Shown piece after piece: positions 15,316 to 23,475 of a DNA stretch of 64,000 nt. The position numbers and the translations under genes were made by a program. The notes beneath the pieces were generated by a model. That model saw nothing but the letters and a program-made list of their open reading frames with translations, did not search any database and was not told the DNA's origin. Positions within the stretch are counted from its first letter, which is position 1. Each line of letters begins with the position of its first letter. Source of the stretch: Streptomyces sp. Edi2 (GTDB lineage Bacteria > Actinomycetota > Actinomycetes > Streptomycetales > Streptomycetaceae); assembly GCF_040253635.1 (NCBI RefSeq), contig NZ_JBEJGX010000003.1, forward strand, positions 1,302,001 to 1,366,000, read 5' to 3'.

Positions 15316-16628
15316 GACTCCTCCTCGGTGGCGGCCGGGGTCACCGTATCCGCGTCCGGCGCCCGGCCCCCGCCGTGCGTCCCGGGCAGCGGGATACGGG
15401 CCCGCACCCGGAAGCCGCCGTCCGGGCGCGGGCCCGCCTCCACGCTGCCGCCCAGGGCGGCAGCCCGCTCCCGCATCCCGACCAGACCGTTGCCGCCGCC
15501 GGCCGGCCCGTCCGCGGTGGCGGTCGCCGGGCCGTCGTCGTCGACCCGGATCTCCAGCGCCCCGGGGGTATGAACGAGCAGCACCCGGGCGGTGCGCGAG
15601 CCGGAATGCCGGACGATGTTGGTCAGCGCCTCCTGGACGATGCGGAAGGCGGCGAGGTCGGTGCCGGGCGCCAGGGTGGCGGGGGCACCCTCCGTACTGA
15701 CCTCCACGGCGAGGCCGGCGCCTGCGGCCTGCTCGGTGAGTTCGGGCAGCCGGTCCAGTCCGGGGGCCGGGGAGCGTGGGGCGTCCCCCGGGGTGCGCAG
15801 GGTGTCGAGGACCTGCCGGACCTCGCCGAGCGCTTCCTTGCTCGCGCCCTTGATGGTGGTCAGCGCGGACCGCGCCTGCTCCGGATCGCTGTCGAGCAGC
15901 GCCAGGCCGACGCCCGCCTGGACGTTGATCACGGAAATGCTGTGAGCGAGGACGTCGTGCAGCTCACGGGCGATCCGCAGCCGCTCCTCGTCCGCCCGGC
16001 GCCGTTCCGCCGCGGCCCGCTCGGCCCGCGCCTTCGCCAGCTGCTCGCGGCGCACCCGCGCCAGCTCGGAGAGGGCCGCCACGGCCACCACCCAGGCGAG
16101 AACGAAGAACTCCTGCCCCCAGGGGGCGGGACCGTCATGCGAGGGCGGCAGCCAGCGGTAGAGCCAGTGGACGACCAGGAGGTGCCAGACCCATACGCCG
16201 CCCAGTGCGCACCAGGCGACCTTGCGGTGCCCGGCGACGATCGCCGCGAAGGCCCCGAGGGCGAGGGTGAGGAAGACCGGTCCGTACGGATAACCGGCCG
16301 CGAGGTAGACCGCGGTGGCGAGGGCGGCGCCCAGGGCGACGGTGCGCGGGCAGCGGTGCCGGAAGAGCAGCAGGGCCGTTCCGGCGAACAGCAGCACGCG
16401 GGCGAAGGCGTCCAGCGGGACACGGCCCTGCTGGTCATGCCCGGCGAAGCCGGAGCCGGCCAGCACGACGACCGTGACGGCGAGCGTCGAGACCCATGGC
16501 AGCCGTGTGCCGGACCAGCTCGCTGATTCCCCGCCCGGGGCCGCCGATTCCCCGGTCGGGGGCGCAGGGCACCGCTCGCGCCCGGGTCCGAGGCCGCGCC
16601 GCGCCCACGGCGGCCATGCGTTCTCCAT
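15312..16628 (-). CDS. Sensor histidine kinase, NarX/DesK type
   Basis: 438 aa. The N-terminal half holds four to six membrane helices without a large extracellular loop, so the signal is likely sensed in or near the membrane. The HisKA_3 dimerisation motif is ELHDVLAHSISVINVQ (phospho-His in ELHDV). The HATPase domain has the N-box EALTNIVRHSG, a DDG loop (VDDDGPAT), and GNGLVGMRERAAALGG as G-box. It forms an operon with the response regulator downstream. Families of this kind answer membrane or cell-wall stress; the stimulus cannot be inferred here. The leader holds a 28-bp palindrome 54 bp before the start. Confidence 0.93.
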   Translation of the reverse strand: MENAWPPWARRGLGPGRERCPAPPTGESAAPGGESASWSGTRLPWVSTLAVTVVVLAGSGFAGHDQQGRVPLDAFARVLLFAGTALLLFRHRCPRTVALGAALATAVYLAAGYPYGPVFLTLALGAFAAIVAGHRKVAWCALGGVWVWHLLVVHWLYRWLPPSHDGPAPWGQEFFVLAWVVAVAALSELARVRREQLAKARAERAAAERRRADEERLRIARELHDVLAHSISVINVQAGVGLALLDSDPEQARSALTTIKGASKEALGEVRQVLDTLRTPGDAPRSPAPGLDRLPELTEQAAGAGLAVEVSTEGAPATLAPGTDLAAFRIVQEALTNIVRHSGSRTARVLLVHTPGALEIRVDDDGPATATADGPAGGGNGLVGMRERAAALGGSVEAGPRPDGGFRVRARIPLPGTHGGGRAPDADTVTPAATEEES

Positions 16629-16681
16629 GCCGTCACGCTAGACCGCGGCGGGGGCGGGCGGCGTCAGCCCGGCGCGGTGAT

Positions 16682-16709
16682 CCGGTGTACTCCCGGGGGA
16701 GTACACCGG
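16682..16709. promoter_or_regulatory. 28-bp perfect palindrome upstream of the two-component operon
   Basis: CCGGTGTACTCCC is followed by GG and then its exact reverse complement. It lies 54 bp upstream of the kinase start with no other gene nearby. This is the expected position for autoregulation by the dimeric LuxR-type regulator. Confidence 0.6.
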
Positions 16710-16833
16710 GGGGTACGGGCCCGGAGGGACGGACGGCGTCTCGGCCCGCGGGCGGCGACAGGGGGCGACAGCCCCTCCGCACCGCCACCCACCGGCAGCC
16801 AGGCCCGTCTCACCCCTCCTGCCGCACCCTGAC

Positions 16834-18057
16834 TCACCCCCGGTTCATGGCCTCCAGCGCCCGGCGCGCCATCGAGTGGGTGCGGACGAGCTCGGCCAGG
16901 GTGGTCGTCCCCCGGGTGATCTTCGCAAAGGCCTGCCAGGCCGGGCGGAACCCGGTGACCGCGGCGTGCAGCAGGCCGGGGCGGCGCGAGAAGACCTTGA
17001 GCATCTGGCGCCCCACCCCCATCTCCACGCCCAGGCCCGCCTTGATGGCGAAGGCGTAATTGAGTGCCTGGCGACGGGCGTCCACCGCGTCATGCGCCTC
17101 GGAGACGCGCACCGCCCACTCCCCGGCGAGCCGCCCCGACCGCAGCGCGAAGGAGATGCCCTCCCGCGTCCACGGCTCCAGCAGCCCGGCCGCGTCACCG
17201 CAGACCAGCACCCGGCCGCGGGACAGCGGGGAGTCCTCGGCGCGGCAGCGCGTCAGGTGCCCGGACGAGATGCTCGGCTCGAAACCGGCGAGCCCCAGCC
17301 GGCCGATGAAGTCCTCCAGATAGCGCTTGGTCGCGGCCCCCTCGCCGCGCGCGGAGATGACACCGACGGTCAGCGTGTCGCCCTTGGGGAAGACCCAGCC
17401 GTAGCTGCCGGGGATCGGGCCCCAGTCGATGAGCACCCGGCCCGCCCAGTCCTCGGCGACCGGCGCCGGTACCGGAATCTCCGCCTCCAGGCCGAGGTCG
17501 ACCTGGTCGACCTTGACCCCGACATGGGCTCCTATCCGTCCGGCGCTGCCGTCCGCACCCACCACGGCGCGGGCCAGCACCACCTCGCCGTCGCCCAGCA
17601 CCACGGCGACGGTCCGCCGGTCCGGCACCTCGGCGCCGTGCTGCTCCACCCGCGAGACCGTGACGCCCGTACGGACCGTCGCGCCCGCGTCCTTGGCCGA
17701 ATCGACCAGCTGCGCATCGAAGTCCGGGCGGTTGATCAGCCCGAACAGCATGTTCCTGGAGCGGCGGGTGCGGGTCAGCCGGCCGTTCAGCGAGAACGTC
17801 ACCGCATGCACCCGGTCGCGCAGCGGCAGCTCGAAGCCGGGCGGCAGCGCATCCCGCGAGGGGCCGATGATGCCGCCTCCACAGGTCTTGTAGCGCGGGA
17901 GCTCCGCCTTCTCCAGGAGCAGCACCCGGCGTCCTGTACAGGCCGCGGCATGCGCGGCCGAGGCGCCCGCGGGCCCCGCACCCACCACCACGACGTCCCA
18001 CACCTGCTGGTTGTCCTCGGCTGCGTGCTCGCTGCTCACCTGTGCTTCTGCTCCCAT
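16834..18057 (-). CDS. Geranylgeranyl reductase-family FAD-dependent oxidoreductase
   Basis: 407 aa from ATG 18057; GTG 18039 (VSSEHAAED) is an alternative with GGAG 11 bp upstream. The FAD Rossmann motif is VVVVGAGPAGASAAHAAA. The family-typical YKTCGGGIIG and the second FAD motif VLVCGDAAGLLEPWTREGIS are present. Enzymes of this group reduce double bonds in geranylgeranyl chains (menaquinone tails, polyprenol or archaeal-type lipids) or act as related flavin oxidoreductases. In streptomycetes such genes usually lie near respiratory-chain genes; here the neighbours are a peptidase and a two-component system, so the substrate is unclear. It is divergent from the M20 gene. Confidence 0.9.
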   Translation of the reverse strand: MGAEAQVSSEHAAEDNQQVWDVVVVGAGPAGASAAHAAACTGRRVLLLEKAELPRYKTCGGGIIGPSRDALPPGFELPLRDRVHAVTFSLNGRLTRTRRSRNMLFGLINRPDFDAQLVDSAKDAGATVRTGVTVSRVEQHGAEVPDRRTVAVVLGDGEVVLARAVVGADGSAGRIGAHVGVKVDQVDLGLEAEIPVPAPVAEDWAGRVLIDWGPIPGSYGWVFPKGDTLTVGVISARGEGAATKRYLEDFIGRLGLAGFEPSISSGHLTRCRAEDSPLSRGRVLVCGDAAGLLEPWTREGISFALRSGRLAGEWAVRVSEAHDAVDARRQALNYAFAIKAGLGVEMGVGRQMLKVFSRRPGLLHAAVTGFRPAWQAFAKITRGTTTLAELVRTHSMARRALEAMNRG

Positions 18058-18216
18058 CCGATGCCTGGCTGCGCGTACCGCCCGCATCCTACGGGCCGCT
18101 GTTGAGCCAGAGGCCTGTGGGAAGATCGGGGGCACTGATGCCCGTACGTCCGGCCCGTCCGGCTCACGAGGCCGGACCGCCCGTACGCACAACGTCGCGC
18201 CCACAAGGAGCGTTCC

Positions 18217-19569
18217 ATGTCTGACAGCCCGCTCGCACGTACCGTCGCCGCACTGCAGCCCCGCGCCAGGACCGAGCTGGCCGAGCTGGTGGCCTTCAAG
18301 TCGGTGGCGGATCCGGCCCAGTTCCCCAAGAGCGAGTGCGAGGCGGCCGCCGATTGGATCGCCGGGGCGCTGCGGGCGGACGGTTTCCAGGACGTGGCGC
18401 TGCTGGACACCCCGGACGGCACCCGGTCGGTGTACGGCTTCCTGCCCGGCCCGGCCGGCGCGCCGACGGTGCTGCTGTATGCGCACTACGACGTGCAGCC
18501 CCCGCTGGACGAGTCCGCCTGGGTCTCCCCGCCGTTCGAGCTGACCGAGCGCGACGGCCGCTGGTACGGGCGCGGCGCGGCGGACTGCAAGGGCGGCCTG
18601 GTCATGCATCTGACGGCGCTGCGTGCCCTCAAGGAGCACGGCGGGGTGCCGGTCAACGTCAAGGTGATCGTGGAGGGTTCGGAGGAACAGGGTACCGGCG
18701 GCCTGGAGCGCTACGCCGAGGCCCACCCCGAGCTGCTGGCCGCCGACGCCATCGTGATCGGCGACGCCGGCAACTTCCGGGTCGGGCTGCCGACGGTGAC
18801 CGCGACACTGCGCGGGATGACGCTCGTACGGGTCCAGGTCGACACCCTGGAGGGCAATCTGCACTCCGGCCAGTTCGGCGGCGCGGCCCCCGACGCCCTG
18901 GCCGCACTGATCCGGATCCTGGACTCGCTGCGCGCCGAGGACGGTTCGACCACGGTGAACGGGCTGGCCGCGGACGCCTCCTGGGAGGGCCTGCAGTACC
19001 CGGAGGAGGACTTCCGCAAGGACGCCAAGGTGCTCGACGGTGTCGGGCTGGTGGGCAGCGGTTCGGTCGCGGACCGGATCTGGGCGCGTCCGGCCGTCAC
19101 GGTGCTCGGCATCGACTGCCCGCCGGTGGTCGGCGCCACCCCGTCCGTACAGGCCGGCGCGCGGGCACTGGTCAGCCTGCGGGTGCCGCCGGGCACGGAC
19201 GCGGCCGAGGCGACGAAGCTGCTGACCGCGCATCTGGAGAGCGCCGCCCCCTGGGGCGCGCGGGTCACGGTCGAGCAGGTCGGCCAGGGCCAGGCGTTCC
19301 GCGCCGACACCAGCAGCCCGGCGTACACCTCGATGGCGGAGGCCCTGCGCGAGGCGTACGACGGCGAGGAGATGCAGACCTCCGGCATGGGCGGCTCGAT
19401 CCCGCTGTGCAACACGCTGGCCGGGCTCTACCCGGACGCGGAGATTCTGCTGATCGGCCTGAGCGAGCCGGAGGCACAGATCCACGCGGTCAACGAAAGC
19501 GTGTCTCCGCAGGAGCTGGAGCGGCTTTCTCTTGCCGAGGCGTTGTTCCTCCGTCGGTTTGCGAAGTGA
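18217..19569 (+). CDS. M20-family dipeptidase
   Basis: 450 aa, ATG 18217 after AAGGAGCG. Zinc-binding motifs of the M20/M25/M40 peptidases are intact: YAHYDVQPP (His and catalytic Asp), GRGAADCKGG (bridging Asp), VEGSEEQGTGG (catalytic Glu-Glu), and a final zinc His in the segment AQIHAVNE. The dimerisation lid carries LHSGQFGGAAPD. Cytosolic enzymes like this cleave dipeptides such as Cys-Gly or carnosine-type peptides. Its stop codon is only 16 bp from the left edge of the large inverted-repeat element, which probably also terminates its transcript. Confidence 0.93.
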   Translation: MSDSPLARTVAALQPRARTELAELVAFKSVADPAQFPKSECEAAADWIAGALRADGFQDVALLDTPDGTRSVYGFLPGPAGAPTVLLYAHYDVQPPLDESAWVSPPFELTERDGRWYGRGAADCKGGLVMHLTALRALKEHGGVPVNVKVIVEGSEEQGTGGLERYAEAHPELLAADAIVIGDAGNFRVGLPTVTATLRGMTLVRVQVDTLEGNLHSGQFGGAAPDALAALIRILDSLRAEDGSTTVNGLAADASWEGLQYPEEDFRKDAKVLDGVGLVGSGSVADRIWARPAVTVLGIDCPPVVGATPSVQAGARALVSLRVPPGTDAAEATKLLTAHLESAAPWGARVTVEQVGQGQAFRADTSSPAYTSMAEALREAYDGEEMQTSGMGGSIPLCNTLAGLYPDAEILLIGLSEPEAQIHAVNESVSPQELERLSLAEALFLRRFAK

Positions 19570-19703
19570 TTCGCCGCATTTTCGGCTGACCCGCCGTTCC
19601 GCTGCGCTTTGCCTCCGCCCCACGTTTTCGGCTTTCTCGCCGTTGCGCCTGGCGGCGGCTGGGTCCGCTGCGCGGGGCTGTGGGTGCGGTGACGGGCCTG
19701 CGG

Positions 19704-19748
19704 GGCCGGTGTGTGGGACTGCTTCGCTTTACGTCCCACACACCGGCC
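19704..19748. terminator. Hairpin 1 of the inverted-repeat element
   Basis: GGCCGGTGTGTGGGAC (19704-19719) pairs perfectly with 19733-19748 around the loop TGCTTCGCTTTAC. It probably acts as a terminator for the M20 gene, and its loop is the exact reverse complement of the loop of hairpin 2. Confidence 0.75.
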
Positions 19749-19824
19749 CCTCCGGCCCGCCCCCTCCCGTGGGTAAGTAAGTGAACGTGGGTGGGGGCGG
19801 GCGTCGATCACAACCCATTCCCCC

Positions 19825-19897
19825 CTGCTACGGCCATCTTCCTCTGCCACAGCCATCTCCCTGTGCCATGGCCATTTCCTGTGCCTACGGGCATTCC
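19825..19897. repeat. Four degenerate 17-19-bp tandem units in the element's centre
   Basis: The units share the pattern CTGTGCCAYGGCCATYTCC and start near 19825, 19842, 19861 and 19879. They occupy the middle of the spacer between the two arms. Confidence 0.55.
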
Positions 19898-19980
19898 CTA
19901 CGTCCACGACGCGCGCCGGACCAGCCACAGCCACCCCCACCGGCCTTCTTCCCCCCCAACGGGAGGGGACGGGCCGGAGC

Positions 19981-20025
19981 GGGTGGGTGTCCGGACGTAA
20001 AGCGAAGCAGTCCGGACACCCACCC
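19981..20025. terminator. Hairpin 2 of the inverted-repeat element
   Basis: GGGTGGGTGTCCGGAC (19981-19996) pairs perfectly with 20010-20025 around the loop GTAAAGCGAAGCA. The stem sequence differs from that of hairpin 1, yet both stems are perfect, so they have changed by paired substitutions. It is a likely terminator for the leftward Nudix gene. Confidence 0.75.
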
Positions 20026-20245
20026 GCGCAGGCCCGTCACCGCACCCCGACAGCCCCGCGCAGCGGCACCGCCCGCCGCAGGCGCAACGGCGAGAAAGCC
20101 AAAATCGGGGGCGAGGCAAAGCGCAGCGGACCGGCCCGCCGCCAGGCGAAACGGCGAGCGCACCGCGCAGCGGGCGAGAAACGGCGAGCAACCCCCACGG
20201 CGGGCCAGCCAAAAACGTGGGCCAGAGGCAAAGCGCAGCGAACCG

Positions 20246-21280
20246 TCACCCCACGGGAACCCCGGCCTCCAGGTGGAGCGGACAGCCTCGTTCGCGGGCC
20301 CGTAGCGCCCAGTGGAGTCGGTTCCACCGGACCGGCGGCAGCATCTTCTCGGCCTCGGCCTCGGTCACAAAGCGCCAGTCGCGCAATTCCGCGCCGGGCA
20401 GCAGGAGTTTGCTGATCCGGTCGTCGGTCAGGGTGCCGCCGTCGTAGAGGAGTCGCAGGCCGCCGAAACCCGGCGGCCTGGGGGCTTCCCAGTCCAGTAC
20501 CAGCAGGCGGAGCGCGCGGGGCAGTTCGATGCCCAGTTCCTCGGCGACCTCCCGTACGCCGGCACGGGCGGGTGCCTCGCCGCGTTCCACGACGCCGCCG
20601 GGGAATTCCCAGCCGGCCTTGTAGGTCGGGTCGACGAGCAGCACCCTGTCCTGGTCGTCGAAGAGCAGTACGCCGGCGGCGAGCGTTTCGGCGGTCGGTT
20701 CGGGGGTCTGCACGATGTCGCAGGCGCCGGCGCCGGTGCGGACGGCCTCGGCGACCTGCTCGGCGGTCTGCCGGGGGGTGAGCCGGGTGGTGTCGACGAC
20801 ATGGGCGTCGCCCTGGAGCCAGGGCAGTGCGTCGGCGTACGGGCCCAGGTGTTCCAGGCTCCGCCGGCGGGCCGACGCGGCGGTTCCGGCGTCGTCCGAG
20901 GTGTCCTGCCGCTCCGCTGTCCGGGCCCGCAGGATCGTTTCGTCGGCGTGCAGCAGGACGTGCCGTACGGGTATCCGGCGGGCGGCGAGGGCGCCGAAGA
21001 TCTCGTCGCGGTACTCCTGGCGCAGCAGCGTCATCGGTGTCACCAGCGGGCCCGGGACCTCGGTGAGCAGTGCCGCGGCGGTGTCGACGACCATCCGCCG
21101 CCAGGCCGGGAGGTCCTGGTAGTCGTCGATCTCCTCGAACCGCTTGGCCGGCAGCATCAAGCGCAGTCCGCTGCCGAGGAGTTCGGGGTCGTAGAGCGTG
21201 CTTCCGGGAAGCAGGTCGAGCAATTCATGAGCCGTAGTGGTCTTGCCCGCACCGAACGTGCCGTTCAGCCAGACGATCAC
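20246..21280 (-). CDS. P-loop kinase-like ATPase fused to a Nudix hydrolase
   Basis: 344 aa with two domains. Residues 1-170: Walker A GTFGAGKTT at 7-15, a zeta-toxin/shikimate-kinase-like P-loop fold with TPMTLLRQEYRDEIF and VRHVLLHADETILRART; it ends with a thymidylate-kinase-like helix and VVDTTRLTP. Residues about 195-330: a complete Nudix domain, box GVVERGEAPARAGVREVAEE followed by LGI, with all metal ligands (E of REVAEELG). The fusion suggests coupled NTP-dependent phosphorylation and hydrolysis of a nucleotide-like metabolite. The substrate is unknown. The 3' end abuts the inverted-repeat element. Confidence 0.88.
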   Translation of the reverse strand: MIVWLNGTFGAGKTTTAHELLDLLPGSTLYDPELLGSGLRLMLPAKRFEEIDDYQDLPAWRRMVVDTAAALLTEVPGPLVTPMTLLRQEYRDEIFGALAARRIPVRHVLLHADETILRARTAERQDTSDDAGTAASARRRSLEHLGPYADALPWLQGDAHVVDTTRLTPRQTAEQVAEAVRTGAGACDIVQTPEPTAETLAAGVLLFDDQDRVLLVDPTYKAGWEFPGGVVERGEAPARAGVREVAEELGIELPRALRLLVLDWEAPRPPGFGGLRLLYDGGTLTDDRISKLLLPGAELRDWRFVTEAEAEKMLPPVRWNRLHWALRARERGCPLHLEAGVPVG

Positions 21281-21605
21281 GGTTTCCCCTCTTCCCTAGA
21301 CCCAGGTGAGTTGCCCGCCACACCCTGCCACGGAAAGGCTCGGGGCACGGGCCGCGCGCACGACCGGGAACGTTGCGCATTCGACCATCGGCGTGGCCAG
21401 GGAGGTTTCCGCCCCCGTGGACGCGCCGGTCGCGAAATGCCTCGCGCGGTGGAGGCCGGTCACTGCATCCGCCGCCGCGAGCCCCCGGCAAACAAGCGCT
21501 CCCCCGCCCCTCCTGTACCGAAACCCTCACCCGCATACCGAGTTCCCGGGCCGCCGCCGGGCCGCAGACCCCGCATATGACGGCGGCCCACCGCGCGGCG
21601 GTCGG
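21281..21605. other. Gap without a visible gene
   Basis: 325 bp between the Nudix fusion start and the stop of the sugar permease. Open frames here have no ribosome site or protein-like composition. It should hold the promoter of the Nudix gene and the terminator of the ABC operon, but I see no convincing boxes or long hairpin. Confidence 0.4.
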
Positions 21606-22523
21606 TTACCCCTTGCTCGCGCCGAGGGTGAGTCCGGCGATGAAATGCCGCTGGAGGAGCAGGAAGACCACAATCGTGGGCAGCGCAACGAGGACGGAAC
21701 CCGCGGCGAGAAGGTTGTAGTCCGTGAAAAATTGGCCGCGCAGATTGTTGAGGGCCGAGGTGACAGGGAGTTTGTCGCCGTCGGAGAGGAAGACCAGACC
21801 CCACAGGAAGTCGTTGTACATCCAGGTGAATTGCAGGGTGCCCAGGGCGGCAAGTGCGGGCCGGCACAGGGGCAGGGTGACCCGGCGGTACTGCGCCCAG
21901 ACACCGGCGCCGTCGACGATCGCGGCCTCCAGGATTTCCCGCGGCAGCGTGCGCATGAAATTCGCCAGGACGAAGACACAGAAGCCGAGTTGGAAGGCGA
22001 TCTGCACGGCGATGACGGCCCAGAGGGAGTCGTACATCGTCAGGGATGCGGACATCCAGTACGGCAGTGGAATCTTGTTGAAAAGGACGTAGAGCGGGGT
22101 GACGATCACCTGCTGGGGCAGCAGGTTTCCGGCGGTGAAGAGCATCAGCAGGACGAGGCCGCCGCGAATGCGCAGCCGGGACACGGCAAAGGCCACGAAC
22201 GAGGCCAGGAAAAGGGTGAGCAGGACACCGGGGACCGCGATGAGGAGCGAGTTGAGAAAGTATCTGCCCATCCCGGAGTCGGTGAAGGCCTGGTGGTAGT
22301 AGTCGAAGGAGAGATGACGCGGGAGGGAGAAGTAGCCGTATGCCGCGGTCTCTTCGTAAGGGCGCAGCGAGGCGTAGACGGCCAGTAGCAGCGGGGCGAG
22401 GAAGGCGAGTGAGACCGTGGAAAGGAAGAGGTGGACGCCGAACCGGCCGCGGCGGCGGGCGGGGGCCCGGGGCGCGTGGGCGGGCCGCGGGGCGGGCGGT
22501 GCGGTGGCGGCAGGTGCGGTCAT
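21606..22523 (-). CDS. Carbohydrate ABC transporter permease (MalG type)
   Basis: 305 aa, six membrane helices. The EAA loop that docks on the ATPase is EAAIVDGAGVWAQYRRVTLP, and the family tail ends in RHFIAGLTLGASKG, the hallmark of MalG-type subunits. The N-terminal 35 residues are Pro/Ala/Arg-rich cytoplasm. The start overlaps the stop of the partner permease by 4 bp. It is the last gene of the leftward operon binding protein - permease - permease; no ATPase gene is included, so the shared ATPase MsiK is expected to power it. The adjacent alpha-galactosidase suggests alpha-galactosides as cargo. Confidence 0.93.
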   Translation of the reverse strand: MTAPAATAPPAPRPAHAPRAPARRRGRFGVHLFLSTVSLAFLAPLLLAVYASLRPYEETAAYGYFSLPRHLSFDYYHQAFTDSGMGRYFLNSLLIAVPGVLLTLFLASFVAFAVSRLRIRGGLVLLMLFTAGNLLPQQVIVTPLYVLFNKIPLPYWMSASLTMYDSLWAVIAVQIAFQLGFCVFVLANFMRTLPREILEAAIVDGAGVWAQYRRVTLPLCRPALAALGTLQFTWMYNDFLWGLVFLSDGDKLPVTSALNNLRGQFFTDYNLLAAGSVLVALPTIVVFLLLQRHFIAGLTLGASKG

Positions 22524-23431
22524 CGCCGCTCCTCCCCTCGGAGTTCCTGGACGAGATAGGTCACGATGAATCCCAGCGAGACCAGCAGCAGGACGACGGC
22601 GATGGCCGAGCCGAATCCGATCCGGCCGGCCTCCCCGATGATGTTGTCGGTGACCAGCACTGACAGCAGTTCCAGGCCGTTACGGCCCTTGTTGATGGCG
22701 TAGACGATGTCGAAGGCGCGCAGCGATTCGATGACGGTGATGACGCCGACGATGACGTTCACCGGGCGCAGGGTGGGCAGCACGATCCGGAAGAAGGCCT
22801 GCCGTTCGCTCGCACCGTCGAGTGCGGCGGCCTCTTTGAGGCCGGGGTCGACGGATTTCAGTCCGGCGAGATAGAGGATCATGACATAGCCGGTGTGCCG
22901 CCAGCAGGCGGCCAGCAGCACCATCCAGATATTGAGTCCGGGATTTCCCAGCCAGTCGGTGGGATTCCGGCCGCCGATGACGGCGTTCAGTGCGCCCTGG
23001 TCCCGGGAGAGGATCAGCTGGGCGATAAAGCCGACGACGGCGAGTGAGAGCACCACCGGCATATAGAGCGTCGACTGGTAGAAGCGGCTGAAGCGGACAC
23101 CGCGGTCGATGAGTACGGCGAGCAGCAGGCCGAAGGGGGCCGCGAGCAGCCCGAGGGCGGCCAGCCACAGCAGGTTGTGGCGGACCGCCGGCCAGAACTG
23201 CGGGTAGGTGGTGAAGAGGTTGTCGTAATTGGTGAGTCCGGCCCAGTGGATGGCGCCGATGCCGTCCCAGGTGGTGAAAGACAGTCCGACCGAGGCCAGT
23301 GTCGGGCCCCAGATCAGGGCGAGGTCGAGCAGGATGGGTATGCCCAGCAGCACGCCGAGGACGGCGAGGTCACGGCGGGTGTGATGCCGCGGTCCCGGTC
23401 TTTTGGCGCGCCGTGCGCGGGTGTTCGGCAC
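22520..23431 (-). CDS. Carbohydrate ABC transporter permease (MalF type)
   Basis: 303 aa, six membrane helices with a basic N-terminus (RRAKRPGPRHHTRRD). The EAA loop is EAAALDGASERQAFFRIVLP, and the periplasmic segment AVIGGRNPTDWLGNPGLNIW is typical of MalF/UgpA-type subunits. It pairs with the MalG-type permease downstream (ATGA overlap) and follows the binding-protein gene by 44 bp. The heterodimer forms the membrane channel for the sugar delivered by the lipoprotein. Confidence 0.93.
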   Translation of the reverse strand: MPNTRARRAKRPGPRHHTRRDLAVLGVLLGIPILLDLALIWGPTLASVGLSFTTWDGIGAIHWAGLTNYDNLFTTYPQFWPAVRHNLLWLAALGLLAAPFGLLLAVLIDRGVRFSRFYQSTLYMPVVLSLAVVGFIAQLILSRDQGALNAVIGGRNPTDWLGNPGLNIWMVLLAACWRHTGYVMILYLAGLKSVDPGLKEAAALDGASERQAFFRIVLPTLRPVNVIVGVITVIESLRAFDIVYAINKGRNGLELLSVLVTDNIIGEAGRIGFGSAIAVVLLLVSLGFIVTYLVQELRGEERR

Positions 23432-23475
23432 GGCGGTTCACTCCCCGTCTTTCACAGCGGTCCTGTGGCGGCCGC

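Larger units (their letters stand above)
19585..20245. repeat. Large inverted-repeat element between convergent genes
   Basis: The left arm (about 19585-19765) and right arm (about 19960-20140) are imperfect reverse complements over some 180 bp. Shared blocks include GGCAAAGCGCAGCGGA, CAACGGCGAGAAAGCC and GCAGGCCCGTCACCGCACCC. A further partial copy of the right-arm modules lies in direct orientation at 20140-20245. Each arm holds one perfect 16-bp-stem hairpin. The 195-bp centre has no convincing gene. Nothing here encodes a transposase. The element fills the whole gap between two convergent genes and must be transcribed from both sides unless it terminates them itself. Confidence 0.85.

Noticed and set aside
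16834..19623. Very long leftward frame of about 930 codons covering the flavoprotein and the antisense of the M20 gene
   Set aside because: Only residues from about 18057 downwards resemble a protein family; the rest is the reverse strand of a well-supported peptidase and arises from GC-rich codon bias.
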